Below are positions 35,949 to 44,658 of a DNA stretch of 64,000 nt, piece by piece. The notes beneath the pieces were generated by a model. The model was not told the origin of the DNA. It did no database searches and saw only the letters and a program-made list of their open reading frames with translations. Origin of the DNA: Azospirillum baldaniorum (GTDB taxonomy: Bacteria; Pseudomonadota; Alphaproteobacteria; Azospirillales; Azospirillaceae); contig NZ_CP022260.1 of the NCBI RefSeq assembly GCF_003119195.2, positions 62,001-126,000 on the forward strand. The letters are read 5' to 3'. The position numbers and the translations under genes were made by a program. Position 1 is the first letter of the stretch, and each line of letters begins with the position of its first letter.

Positions 35949-37375
35949 GACCGCGACTCCGCAACCGGGATGCCGTTCCGCAGCTTGGGCCGCCGTCCCG
36001 CCGCCGGACGCGGGGTCAGGGCGTGGGCGTGGACCGTCTTGGCCAGCCGCGTCTGGAAGGCGGTGAAGAGGAACCACAGCAGGCCGTTCTGGATCAGCAG
36101 GCTGCTTTCCGCGACGTTGCCCAGCAGGAGCATCATGGCGAAGACGATGTGCCAGCGCGCCGCCCCGCTGCGGTCGACCGGGACAATCCGGGCGATCCGC
36201 GACAGGTAGATCACATAGGCCACCAGGAAGAGGCCGAGGCCGAGCAGGCCGACGTCCAGCGTCGTCTGGATGAAACCGTTGTGGGCGTGGATGTCGAAGC
36301 GGCCCGAGGTGCGCCAGAACAGCGCGCCCGGCGCGTCCAGCCCCGACCAAAAGGCGCTGAAGCCGTAGCCCAGCACCGGCTGCTGCTCGATCATCCGGAA
36401 AGCGAAGTCCCAGATCAGCGTGCGCCCGGTCAGCGTGATGTCACGGCCGAGCAGCGCGACGATGCTTTCCAGGTTCAGCAGGGCGAAGATGGCGGCCAGC
36501 ATGATGACCATAGTGCCGCCGTACAGCTCCAGCGCCAGCGACCCGGCGTCCTGCCGGTGGGTGACCAGCATCACCAGGGTCATGCCGGCCATGGCGACGA
36601 TCAGTGCCGTGGCGGAGCCGGACATGGCGAGACAGCCGGCCATGATGGCGAAGGTGCCCAGACGCCAGACCAGCGCCATGGTGTCGGTCACCGGGCGGGA
36701 GCGCAGGACGAACAGCCCGGCGGTCAGGCCGAAGGCCATGGCGTCGCCCAGGCCGTTCTTGTGGGAGAAGACGCCGCGCCACTGGGATCCCTGCTCCGCC
36801 GGCATCAGGCCGTAGCTCGGCAGGCCGACCGCCAGCAGCGCGCTCAGCACCGCCAGCACGAAGACCGCGCGGTGGATCAGCCGGGCCAGCGCGACCTCGC
36901 CGTAGGACAGGCCGACATAGAGGCCGAAGATGGTCGTGCCGACCAGGGCCACGCTGCGGCGGATGGTCAGCGACGGGTCATGCGACCACTGGCTGGACGC
37001 GATGGCCAGCACCACCATGAGGGCCATGGGAATGCTGAGATAGCGGAAGGCCCGCACGCCGTGGAGCATGACGATCCGCAGCAGGGCCGTGGCGTAGAGG
37101 CCGGCGAAGATGAGCTGCTTGATGGTGTCGCCGGAGGATTCCGGCGCGCCGCCCGCGCGCAGGATGAAGCGCTGCGAGGGCGCGGACATCATCACCGACA
37201 GCAGCGCGTCCCACAGCAGGATCAGGCCGATCGCGCACACCACCTGATCGAACAGGCTGGGCGTGAGATCGGCGGCGCTGCGCAGGAGCGGCGTCCGTGG
37301 CCGGGCGGGCGGCGCGTCCGCAGCGGGCGCCGCCGCCAGAGCGGCTCGGTTTCGCGGAAATGGCGTTGCACTCAT
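35945..37375 (-). CDS. O-antigen ligase / Wzy-type polymerase (ExoQ-like)
   Basis: 476 residues with about ten to twelve membrane segments. The long periplasmic loop near the middle (GLPSYGLMPAEQGSQWRGVFSHKNGLGDAMAFGL) carries the SHKN motif seen in ExoQ and other Wzy_C proteins; LGYGFSAFW and HAHNGFIQTTLDVGLLGL are the other typical marks. It joins repeat units into a polymer, or links polymer to an acceptor. A REP-like element separates its start from the upstream Wzc gene. Confidence 0.88.
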   Translation of the reverse strand: MSATPFPRNRAALAAAPAADAPPARPRTPLLRSAADLTPSLFDQVVCAIGLILLWDALLSVMMSAPSQRFILRAGGAPESSGDTIKQLIFAGLYATALLRIVMLHGVRAFRYLSIPMALMVVLAIASSQWSHDPSLTIRRSVALVGTTIFGLYVGLSYGEVALARLIHRAVFVLAVLSALLAVGLPSYGLMPAEQGSQWRGVFSHKNGLGDAMAFGLTAGLFVLRSRPVTDTMALVWRLGTFAIMAGCLAMSGSATALIVAMAGMTLVMLVTHRQDAGSLALELYGGTMVIMLAAIFALLNLESIVALLGRDITLTGRTLIWDFAFRMIEQQPVLGYGFSAFWSGLDAPGALFWRTSGRFDIHAHNGFIQTTLDVGLLGLGLFLVAYVIYLSRIARIVPVDRSGAARWHIVFAMMLLLGNVAESSLLIQNGLLWFLFTAFQTRLAKTVHAHALTPRPAAGRRPKLRNGIPVAESRS

Positions 37376-37396
37376 CCTGTTCCCCCGATGAACCCT

Positions 37397-37534
37397 TTAA
37401 CCCCTCTCCCCTCCGGGGAGAGGGAGGGGACCCACCGCATCAGCGGTGGGGAGGGTGAGGGGGTTGCGCTTTTGCCGGACGGTCCGACACGCACATCCCC
37501 CTCACCCTAACCCTCTCCCCAGAGGGGAGAGGGG
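37397..37534. repeat. REP-like palindromic element, copy D (inverted copy of A)
   Basis: About 138 bp. Its reverse complement follows copy A (3596-3730) closely: the same CCTCTCCCCTCTGGGGAGAGG opening, the same CCGTCCGGCAAAAGCGC core, and the same CCCACCGCTG...GGTGGG hairpin. It lies between two genes of the same strand in the polysaccharide locus, where it could set differential expression. Confidence 0.85.
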
Positions 37535-37543
37535 ATTTGCCCA

Positions 37544-39796
37544 TCAGCGCGTGTAGTAGCGACGCGCCTCGTTCATGCCGTAGGCCTCTTCCGACGCGTC
37601 GGTGCGGGCCAGCTTCTTCAGGTCCACCCGGCTCAGCACGACGCTGGTCACGTCGCGGCCCAGCTCGGTCAGCCGGTCGATGGCCCGCTGGACGACGGCG
37701 CGTGGCGTCTGCTCCCAGCGCACCACGAACAGGCATTCCGTCGCCGTCCGGGTCAGCACGCCCGCGTCCGCCACGACCGCCATCGGCGGGGTGTCGAGGA
37801 TGACGCAGTCGTATTCGAGCGAGGCGAACTTGATGATGCTCGCCAGCTTCTCCGAGCCCAGAAGCTCCTGCGGGTGGTCGCAATGCGGGCGGCCGACGAC
37901 GTAGTGCAGCCCGCTGCGGCCGTCCACCTGGACCACGTCCTGCCATTCCGCCTTGCCGACGATCAGGTCGCTCAGGTCGCCCGGGGCGTTGTCGCCCAGC
38001 ACGTTCCCGATGCGCGGGCAGCGCAGGTCGCATTCCAGAAGCAGGACCCGCCGGCCGGACGCCGCCAGCATGCGCGCCAGGGTCAGGCAGACGGTGGTCT
38101 TGCCCTCGCCCGGAACGGCGGAGGTGACCATCACCACGGAGCCGGTGTTCAGGGCGCCGCGGGCGTAGAGCGACACGCCGATGGCGCGCACCGCCTCGCT
38201 GTACTCCGACCGCGGACGGTCGAGGACATAGTCTTCCGGCTTGGCGTTCTTGTGATGCGGCAGGGACGGCACCAGCCCGATGGCCGGCACGCCGATCGTC
38301 TCCTCCACATGCTGGGTGTTGCGGAAGGTCTTGTTCAGATGATCGCGCAGGAAGGCCAGGAACATGCCGATCAGCAGGCCCACGGCCAGACCGCCGCCGA
38401 CGAACAGCTTCTTGCCCGGCGTCGACGGCTCCAGCGGCGGCTCCGCCTTGGACACGACGCGGGCGTCGCGCTGCTGAAGGTCGTCCTGTTCGCGCGTTTC
38501 GACGAGACGCTGGAGCAGCCCTTCATAGACGCGGCGGTTGGCGTCGGCCTCGCGCTGCAACTGGGCCAGACGGACGTTGGCGCCCAGCTCGCCCGCGGTC
38601 TCGGCGGTCAGCTTCTTCAACGCGGCCTCAAGCTCGCGCTCGCGGGCGCGGGCGATCTCGACCTCGTTGTTGATGACCGCCATGATCTTGGTGGCTTCCT
38701 CGCGCATCTTCTGGCGCAGGTTCGTCAACTGGTTGACGTAGGCCTGCACCGCCGGATGCTGGTCGCCGTAGCGGGTGCGGTATTCGGCGAGCCGCCGCGC
38801 GATGCCCGATTCCTCCTCGCCCAGCCGCTGGATCAGCGGCGAGCCGAGCACCTCGGCCGCGTTGCCCTCCGTCGGGCTGCGCGCGACGATCCGGGCGTTC
38901 TGCGCCCGCGCCTCCGCCCGGCCGCGCTCCGTCTGGGCGACGACCAGGGCGCGGTTCAGCTCGGCCAGCTGCTGCGACAGGAAGGTCTCGCCGCCGGCGC
39001 TGCCGAGCACGAGGCCCTGCTGCGCGCGGTAGTCCTGCACCGCCTTGTCCGACACCTCGACCTGGGCGCGCAGCTCGTTGATGCGGTCCTCCAGCCACTT
39101 GTTGGCCTGCTGGGTGACCTCCTGCTTCGTCTGGAGCTGGTCGAGCAGATACTCGTCGACGAAGGCGTTGGCGATGCGCGCCGCCTTGTCGGCCTCCTTC
39201 GCCTTGAAGGAGACGACGATGGTGTAGGACTGCGCGTCGCTGGTCGCCGACAGGCCGCGTCGAACGTCCGCGATGACCGCGGCGCGCTCCTTCTCCGCAG
39301 TCGTCGGCTCCTTCACGCCAATTCCGGCGGAGTTCAGATAGCCGGTGATCTGCTGCTGCAGCGGCGACAGGTCGTAGCCGATGGTGTCGTTGATCCCGGC
39401 GATGGCCCGGTCGATGGCCGAAGGCCGCTCGATGGCGCCGTTGAACTCCGGGTCATGGACCAGCCCCAGCCGGTCCACCACCTTGGCGGCGGTGGCGCTG
39501 GAGGTGATCATGTCGATTTCGGTCCGGATCGCCGCCGCCTCGCGCGGGAGGTTGGAGATCACGGCGTTGATGTCCGTGACCTCCGTCGTGCGCGGGTCGA
39601 TGATGAGCACGGCCTGGCTGGTGAACCGCGGCTCATAGAGCAGGGCACCGGTGGTGGCCAGCGCGGTGCAGCACAGGACGCTGGCGATGATCGTGCTCCG
39701 GCGCCGGCGCAGCACCTGGAGGAGGTCGCGGAGCGCGACCTCCCGGGTGCTGGCTTCGGACCCCAGGGCTCCGTCTACATGAGTGTACGCGGCCAT
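37544..39796 (-). CDS. Polysaccharide co-polymerase / bacterial tyrosine kinase (Wzc/ExoP family)
   Basis: 750 residues. A Wzz domain with the first membrane segment (about 33-53), a long periplasmic coiled coil (about 170-440), the second membrane segment (about 466-488), and a cytoplasmic BY-kinase domain. Walker A PGEGKTT is near residue 560, A' is LLLECDLRCPR (the usual Asp replaced by Glu-Cys-Asp), and Walker B VILDTPP. The tail EEAYGMNEARRYYTR has three tyrosines that may be autophosphorylated. It sets chain length and drives export of the polymer. No separate phosphatase or outer-membrane exporter (Wza) is in the window. Confidence 0.9.
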   Translation of the reverse strand: MAAYTHVDGALGSEASTREVALRDLLQVLRRRRSTIIASVLCCTALATTGALLYEPRFTSQAVLIIDPRTTEVTDINAVISNLPREAAAIRTEIDMITSSATAAKVVDRLGLVHDPEFNGAIERPSAIDRAIAGINDTIGYDLSPLQQQITGYLNSAGIGVKEPTTAEKERAAVIADVRRGLSATSDAQSYTIVVSFKAKEADKAARIANAFVDEYLLDQLQTKQEVTQQANKWLEDRINELRAQVEVSDKAVQDYRAQQGLVLGSAGGETFLSQQLAELNRALVVAQTERGRAEARAQNARIVARSPTEGNAAEVLGSPLIQRLGEEESGIARRLAEYRTRYGDQHPAVQAYVNQLTNLRQKMREEATKIMAVINNEVEIARARERELEAALKKLTAETAGELGANVRLAQLQREADANRRVYEGLLQRLVETREQDDLQQRDARVVSKAEPPLEPSTPGKKLFVGGGLAVGLLIGMFLAFLRDHLNKTFRNTQHVEETIGVPAIGLVPSLPHHKNAKPEDYVLDRPRSEYSEAVRAIGVSLYARGALNTGSVVMVTSAVPGEGKTTVCLTLARMLAASGRRVLLLECDLRCPRIGNVLGDNAPGDLSDLIVGKAEWQDVVQVDGRSGLHYVVGRPHCDHPQELLGSEKLASIIKFASLEYDCVILDTPPMAVVADAGVLTRTATECLFVVRWEQTPRAVVQRAIDRLTELGRDVTSVVLSRVDLKKLARTDASEEAYGMNEARRYYTR

Positions 39797-39839
39797 CCCA
39801 TTCTCCTGAGGATCGGTCGGTTAGGGTCCAGGCCGGCGG

Positions 39840-41234
39840 TCAGCCCTTCACGATCTTCTCGTCGACGATGCCCGCCTTGCCGAAGGCGTTGCGGGTGTCG
39901 ACGATCAGCGGCAGCCCCTCCAGGAAGGCCTTCAGATCGAAGGAGTCGTGGTCGGTGCACAAGATCGCGGCGTCGAAGGCGCCGTCCTGGATTTCCTCCA
40001 GCGCGACCGACGGCGTGCCGGCCATACGGGCGAGACGGCGCGTCTCCGGAAGCTCCGGCACATGCGGGTCGTAGTAGAAGACCTCGCAGCCGCGGTCCTG
40101 GAGAAGATCGATGATCTTCAGCGCCGGGCTTTCACGCATGTCCTCGATGTTCTTCTTGTAGGCGACGCCCAGAACGAGGATGCGCGACCCGCGCAGCGCG
40201 CGGCCGAGCTTGGAGTCCATGGCCTGGGACAACCGCTCCACCACGTAATGCGGCATGCGGGTGTTGATCTCGCCGGCCAGCTCGATGAAGCGCGTGGCGA
40301 CGTCGAACTCGCGGGCCTTCCAGGTCAGGTAGAAGGGGTCGATCGGGATGCAGTGGCCGCCCAGGCCGGGGCCGGGATAGAAGGGCATGTAGCCGAAGGG
40401 CTTGGTCTTGGCGCCCTCGATCACTTCCCAGACGTCGATGCCCATCGCGTCGTAGACGACCTTCAGCTCGTTGACGAGCGCGATGTTGACGCAGCGGAAG
40501 ATGTTCTCGGTCAGCTTCACCGCCTCGGCGGCTTCCAGCGACGAGACCGGGATCACGCGCTCCAGCGCGCGGCCGTACATCGAGCAGGCGATGCGCAGGG
40601 CGTTGGGGTCCTCGCCGCCGACGATCTTCGGGATGCGGGCGGTGGTGAAGGTCTCGTTGCCGGGATCCTCGCGCTCCGGCGAGAAGGCCAGCAGGAAGTC
40701 CGTGCCGCTGTTGAGGCCGGTCTTCTCCAGGATCGGGCGCACCACCTCGCGCGTCGTGCCGGGGTAGGTGGTCGACTCGAGGACGATCAACTGGCCGGGG
40801 CGCAGCACCTGGGCGATCTGCCGGGTGGTGACCTCAATGCAGCTCATGTCCGGTTCGCGGTTGCGGGTCAGCGGCGTCGGCACGCAGATGACGATGGCGT
40901 CCATGTCGGCCAGCGACTGGAAGTTCGCCGTGGCCGTGAAGCGGCCCTCCTCCAGCATTCCGCGGACCTCGTCGGTCGACACGGTGCCGATGTAGGAGGT
41001 GCCGCCGTTGAGGCTGGCGACCTTTTCCGGATCGATGTCGAAGCCCGTCACCGAGAAGCCGGCCCGCGCGAACAGCCGCGCCAGAGGCAGGCCGACGTAA
41101 CCCAGGCCGATGACGCCGACGCTGGCGGTCCCCGCCGCGATCTTCGACTCCAGCGTCGCCAGAGCTTCCGGAATGCCGGACGTGCCGACCGAACCCCCGC
41201 TCACCAACAGGTCGGCAAACTCATTGCTCGACAT
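39840..41234 (-). CDS. UDP-sugar 6-dehydrogenase (WbpA / UDP-N-acetylglucosamine dehydrogenase-like)
   Basis: 464 residues. Rossmann start SVGVIGLGYVGLPLARLFARAGFSVTGFDID (about 39-68), ICVPTPLTRNREPDMS, and the catalytic GPGLGGHCIPIDPFYLTWKA with Cys near residue 294. The HCIPIDPFYLTWKA form is typical of the WbpA/TviB group that oxidises UDP-GlcNAc to the uronic acid, rather than of UDP-glucose dehydrogenase. It would supply an acidic sugar to the polysaccharide. ATG at 41234 with AGGAG upstream. First gene of the run 32.5-41.2 kb on the minus strand. Confidence 0.88.
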   Translation of the reverse strand: MSSNEFADLLVSGGSVGTSGIPEALATLESKIAAGTASVGVIGLGYVGLPLARLFARAGFSVTGFDIDPEKVASLNGGTSYIGTVSTDEVRGMLEEGRFTATANFQSLADMDAIVICVPTPLTRNREPDMSCIEVTTRQIAQVLRPGQLIVLESTTYPGTTREVVRPILEKTGLNSGTDFLLAFSPEREDPGNETFTTARIPKIVGGEDPNALRIACSMYGRALERVIPVSSLEAAEAVKLTENIFRCVNIALVNELKVVYDAMGIDVWEVIEGAKTKPFGYMPFYPGPGLGGHCIPIDPFYLTWKAREFDVATRFIELAGEINTRMPHYVVERLSQAMDSKLGRALRGSRILVLGVAYKKNIEDMRESPALKIIDLLQDRGCEVFYYDPHVPELPETRRLARMAGTPSVALEEIQDGAFDAAILCTDHDSFDLKAFLEGLPLIVDTRNAFGKAGIVDEKIVKG

Positions 41235-41519
41235 AAGACGTCTCCTTTTCCGACTCTCTTGTTCGTAGAGGTTTCACCGTTATTCGCGATGTATTGCAGA
41301 GATCAAATTTACCGACACAAAACCGAAGCCAAGGTCCGGTTCTGACATCGGGCCTTGGCTTTTGCTGTTCATAAGATTGATCGATCGGCGTTTCCTCTCA
41401 CCGAATACATTAGGCTGCTTTGTCTAAGCACCCAGCAATCGTGATAGAAAAAGTGGCAGCCGTAAACGTCGTAAAAGGCCGAACTACCGTCAGTTGACCG
41501 GGTTATCTTTCTTGTGAGA

Positions 41520-41543
41520 CTTTCGGGATGACCATCCCGAAAG
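41520..41543. promoter_or_regulatory. 10-bp perfect hairpin (GACC loop)
   Basis: CTTTCGGGAT and ATCCCGAAAG flank a GACC loop at 41530-41533. It lies about 285 bp upstream of the dehydrogenase start and could be an operator or a structured leader. It has no T-run. Confidence 0.45.
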
Positions 41544-41589
41544 GTGCTCTATTAACCCCTTTTGAGTAACCACGGACTGAATAGACGAA

Positions 41590-41628
41590 AGGAGCCGGAC
41601 CGGCGCGTCGGCGGCCGGACGGCTCCTT
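41590..41628 (-). terminator. Likely terminator of the GNAT-like gene
   Basis: Stem AGGAGCCG ... CGGCTCCT with further GC pairing inside, starting 11 bp after the stop of the minus-strand gene. The following T tract is short, so it may be a weak intrinsic terminator. Confidence 0.55.
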
Positions 41629-41638
41629 CGCACCGCGG

Positions 41639-42817
41639 TCATCCCTGGACGGCGACTCCCTCCGGTTGCAGCCCGGCGGGCTCGGGCAGCGTGTTGTGCA
41701 TCAGGAAGCTGGCGTCGCCGTCGCCCATGGTCAGCAGCCAGTTGCCGCGGTCGGCGAACTCCTCCCGATCGACCCCGGCGTCCGGCCCGGCATGCGCCAT
41801 CACCCGCACCGGGAAGCCGACGCGGTCCGGCACCTTCATCATGCCCATGGCGAGGAAGGTCCGCTCCGCCCGCGTGTTCAGCGTCCGGCAGATCAGCGCG
41901 GTCGCGCGCTCCGTCGCGGCGATGCGCAGCGTGTGGCTCAGCAGGACCCACAGCCACTTCGGCTCGCACAGGTAATCCACGACGGCGAGGCAGGGCTCCT
42001 TGCGCCAGGTCTCACGGCGCAGGACCACATAGCCCAGCGGCTCGTCCCCACGCGACAGGATGAAGCGACGGTAGTCCGAGGCGCAGGGAATCGCGTCGTA
42101 GCGCCAGCGCAGATGCGTCAGGTCGCGCAACGCGATCAGCGGGTAATGCGGGGAGGCGCGCTGCCAGATGGCGTCGGCCCGCCCGTCGAACCGCCCGATC
42201 TCCTCGAACCGCGCGCCGGTCGCCCGGCTCAGCAGATGACCGCCGATCCGTGCGCCGTGCAGGGCCGGGCCGGCGATCGCCCCGATGGTCCGCATGCGGC
42301 CCTGAAGCGAGGACGCCTCCAGGCAGCGCCGCGTGTCCAGCGGGAAGACGTAGGCGGGCAGGGCGCCGATGTCGATCCAGCCGGCCTTGCTGTAGGCCTT
42401 GTAGGCGGAATCGGAAATGTGGATGGCCATCGCCAGAGGACGGCTGTCGAGCTGCGCTTCCGCCAGGGGCGTGAAGGCGCCGCGCATCCGCCATTCCGGC
42501 AGGACCATCAGGCTGTTGGCCCAGGAGGCCGGGATTTCCCGGTTCCGCGCCTTCAGGCGGAAGGGAATGCCGCATTGCTGGCCGACGATCTGTCCCTGCC
42601 GCTTGCACACCCAGACTTGCGGCCCGTCCGCGTCCCGGTCGGGCACCTCGTCGAAGAGCCAGCGGTTGTAGGCGTCGTCCACCTGCCAGACCCGTTCCCC
42701 GAACATCTTGCGCTGGAAGCCGCGCAACTCCCCCTTGTCGGAAGCGTCGAAACGGAAAACGGTTTTCTTCAGCCGGTCGGTGATCGACTGACCGACGGTG
42801 CTGCTGCTGGTGCTCAC
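41639..42817 (-). CDS. GNAT-like acyltransferase of the polysaccharide locus
   Basis: 392 residues. The N-terminal half resembles a GNAT/FemAB-type fold (KRQGQIVGQQCGIPFRLKARNREIPASWANSLMVLPEWRMRGAFTPLAEAQL), and the second half has another possible acyltransferase repeat (EPLGYVVLRRETWRKEPCLAVVDYL). No signal peptide. It may acylate a sugar in the polysaccharide or its precursor; the acyl donor is unknown. The GTG at 42817 follows a run of seven G and gives VSTSSSTVG; an upstream in-frame start adds 23 residues of low similarity. Confidence 0.7.
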   Translation of the reverse strand: MSTSSSTVGQSITDRLKKTVFRFDASDKGELRGFQRKMFGERVWQVDDAYNRWLFDEVPDRDADGPQVWVCKRQGQIVGQQCGIPFRLKARNREIPASWANSLMVLPEWRMRGAFTPLAEAQLDSRPLAMAIHISDSAYKAYSKAGWIDIGALPAYVFPLDTRRCLEASSLQGRMRTIGAIAGPALHGARIGGHLLSRATGARFEEIGRFDGRADAIWQRASPHYPLIALRDLTHLRWRYDAIPCASDYRRFILSRGDEPLGYVVLRRETWRKEPCLAVVDYLCEPKWLWVLLSHTLRIAATERATALICRTLNTRAERTFLAMGMMKVPDRVGFPVRVMAHAGPDAGVDREEFADRGNWLLTMGDGDASFLMHNTLPEPAGLQPEGVAVQG

Positions 42818-42888
42818 ATGCCCCCCCTTGTTCGAACGCGCCGTCCCTTGCCCGGCCCGCGGCTCGCCCGCGGACGTCGGGGCCAAGG

Positions 42889-44142
42889 TCAGCGCACGGA
42901 TTCCGGCCGCATTCCGGATGCTTCCTGCACAGGTCCTCCCGATGGTTGGTTGGCCGATGGTTGGTTGGCCAATGGTTGGTTAGCGGTGGTCCCGGTCCGG
43001 GTTTCGGTTTTGGCCTCTGTTCTGGCGTCGTTGCTGACCCGGTTGCCGGTGACGGCCTTGTCGATGCTGTCGGCGATGATGATGGCGGCCCGCTTGCCGT
43101 TGCGGTGGAAGAGGTTGTCGCGCAGTTCCAGCGTGATCGAGCCGTTGCCCTTCTGGTGCTGCAGGACGCCGCCGTTGTTGTCGTAGAACTCGTTCTCGTA
43201 GACCCGGTAGGTCACGTCGATCCCGCGGTTCTGGCCGAGCGAGAGACCCGCGTCGGCGTTGCGGAAGATGACGTTGCGGTAAATCTCGGTGCTGGACTTC
43301 GCCAGGATGCCGGCGCCACGCGGGTTGTCGTGGATCAGGTTGTCGTGGATCTTCAGCCTGCTGCCGGCCTGCCCCTGGTCGTGGTAGAGGCCGTGGGAGC
43401 GGCCTTCGCCGCCGTTGACGCCGTTGTTGAAGACCCGGTTGTGGGCGATCTCGCCGGTCAGGATGCGCCCGTTCCAGCCGGAATAGACGCCGCCGTCCTT
43501 GCGCCAGCCGTTGTCGGCGATGGTGTTGCGCGTAATGACCTGGTCGGTGTTGTCCGCCGCGTAATGCACGATCCCATAGGCGCCGTTGCCGGTGATGGCC
43601 GACCCGTCGATCCGCAGCTTATCCGACGTGCCCTGTACGACGATTCCGGAGCCGCCGTTGCCCGCGACCGTCACGTTCGTCACCGACACGTTGCGCGCCC
43701 GCGGGCCGAGCAGCAGGCCGGTGTCGGCCGCGCCGGTGATCGTCAGCCCGTCGAAGGCGACGTTCGTCCGTCCGTTCAGGCTGACCGCGACCGAGGAACC
43801 CCGCGCGTCGATCACCGGGGCGTCGCCCTTGCCATAGGCGCCGTAGGTGATCGGCCGGTCGGTCGTGCCGGAGGAGGAGGCCAGGAGGCTGCCGCGCCAG
43901 TTCTCCCCGCGCTCGAACAGCACGCGGCTTCCCGGCGGGAAGGCGGTGGCGTTCACCTTCTCCAGCGACTTCCACGCCTCCTTCGGGCCGCGGCCCGACC
44001 GGCGGTCGTCGCCGTCCGTGGCATCGACGTAGAAGACCGGCGCATCCTCAGCGTTCTGGGCGGCGTTCCGGCGCGCGCTGACGAGCAGCGACGGCTGGGC
44101 GGGACGCTCGATGGCGGGGGGAGGCGGGGGGAGGGAATCCAT
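42889..44142 (-). CDS. Right-handed parallel beta-helix protein (short paralogue)
   Basis: 417 residues. After a Pro-rich start (MDSLPPPPPAIERP) the domain at about 35-385 has PbH1-type coils with DNxIxDN-like rungs, as in pectate lyases and alginate epimerases. It is collinear with, and clearly homologous to, the beta-helix part of the 724-residue protein at 47491-49665 (shared AWKSL.KVN, ERGE.W, YSGWNGRIL, GRSHGLYHD, NPRGAGILAKSSTEIY). No signal peptide is visible. It may bind, cleave or epimerise the polysaccharide made by this locus (inference). The tail holds a 15-bp tandem repeat encoding NQP(L/S)A units. Confidence 0.82.
   Translation of the reverse strand: MDSLPPPPPAIERPAQPSLLVSARRNAAQNAEDAPVFYVDATDGDDRRSGRGPKEAWKSLEKVNATAFPPGSRVLFERGENWRGSLLASSSGTTDRPITYGAYGKGDAPVIDARGSSVAVSLNGRTNVAFDGLTITGAADTGLLLGPRARNVSVTNVTVAGNGGSGIVVQGTSDKLRIDGSAITGNGAYGIVHYAADNTDQVITRNTIADNGWRKDGGVYSGWNGRILTGEIAHNRVFNNGVNGGEGRSHGLYHDQGQAGSRLKIHDNLIHDNPRGAGILAKSSTEIYRNVIFRNADAGLSLGQNRGIDVTYRVYENEFYDNNGGVLQHQKGNGSITLELRDNLFHRNGKRAAIIIADSIDKAVTGNRVSNDARTEAKTETRTGTTANQPLANQPSANQPSGGPVQEASGMRPESVR
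42941..42985. repeat. 15-bp tandem repeat, three units, in the tail of the beta-helix gene
   Basis: GATGGTTGGTTGGCC occurs twice in a row (42941, 42956), followed by a diverged third unit AATGGTTGGTTAGCG (42971). On the minus strand it encodes NQPLA, NQPSA, NQPSG. Being in phase, unit number could change by slippage without a frameshift. Confidence 0.8.
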
Positions 44143-44160
44143 GGGGCTGACTCGCGCGGC

Positions 44161-44364
44161 CTACAGGGCGACGCGGATCAGCGCATAGGCGAGGCCCCAG
44201 GCCGCCAGCGCGCAGCCGGTGCACAGCAAGGCCCATCCCGCCCGCTGGAGATCGAGCATCGGGGGAGCGGCGCGGTCCGTCGCCTTCGGAGCGGCGTCCG
44301 TCGGAAGGACGTCCGCAACCCCACCCAGCAGGTTCGTGCTGGCCGGCGTGGCTTGCTCGATCAT
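44161..44364 (-). CDS. Small single-span membrane protein
   Basis: 67 residues. A Thr/Ala-rich N terminus (MIEQATPASTNLLGGVADVLPTDAAPKATD) leads to one membrane segment (RAGWALLCTGCALAAWGLAYALIRVAL) at the very end. The ATG at 44364 has GAGGAG at a 6-nt spacing, much better than the ATG 16 codons upstream. It sits 18 bp upstream of the short beta-helix gene and is probably co-transcribed. Not recognised; it could anchor or assist a partner from this locus. Confidence 0.68.
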   Translation of the reverse strand: MIEQATPASTNLLGGVADVLPTDAAPKATDRAAPPMLDLQRAGWALLCTGCALAAWGLAYALIRVAL

Positions 44365-44630
44365 AGCGATCTCCTCGCGGGGGGCCTGATAAGCGGAGGG
44401 GCCGGCGATCAAAACCGCAACGTGTCCCTGCTGCGGTATTTTGTGTTACATCGTGGACAAATAAAGGGAAATGAAAAGGGATCACGCTTAAGCGATCAGG
44501 CTACGATAAGGGGGCATTTCGAAGGGAGGAATAGGCATTCTCTTTGGAATTGCTGAGTAACGTTCTTCCGTAATGCCTATGCCAACAGCAAGAACTCCCT
44601 CTCCCATGGCGGAGGAGGGAGCCTTCCATA

Positions 44631-44651
44631 GGCCGGACCGCTTATCCGGCC
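44631..44651 (-). terminator. Likely terminator of the deacetylase gene
   Basis: GGCCGGA - 7 bp - TCCGGCC just downstream of the deacetylase stop. A second CTCCCTC...GAGGGAG hairpin lies at about 44595-44621. The rest of the gap 44365-44658 is AT-rich and should carry the promoter for the small membrane protein and beta-helix gene, but no clear consensus is visible. Confidence 0.5.
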
Positions 44652-44658
44652 AGACCGT

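Larger units (their letters stand above)
41235..41638. other. Intergenic region upstream of the polysaccharide run
   Basis: 404 bp, more AT-rich than its surroundings. It should hold the promoter for the 41234-32573 run. Two clear hairpins are visible: a 10-bp stem at 41520-41543 with a GACC loop, and a GC-rich hairpin at 41590-41628. I see no confident -35/-10 pair. Confidence 0.6.

Noticed and set aside
44161-44412. Longer start for the small single-span membrane protein (83 residues)
   Set aside because: The ATG at 44364 has a strong GAGGAG at the right distance; the upstream ATG has none.
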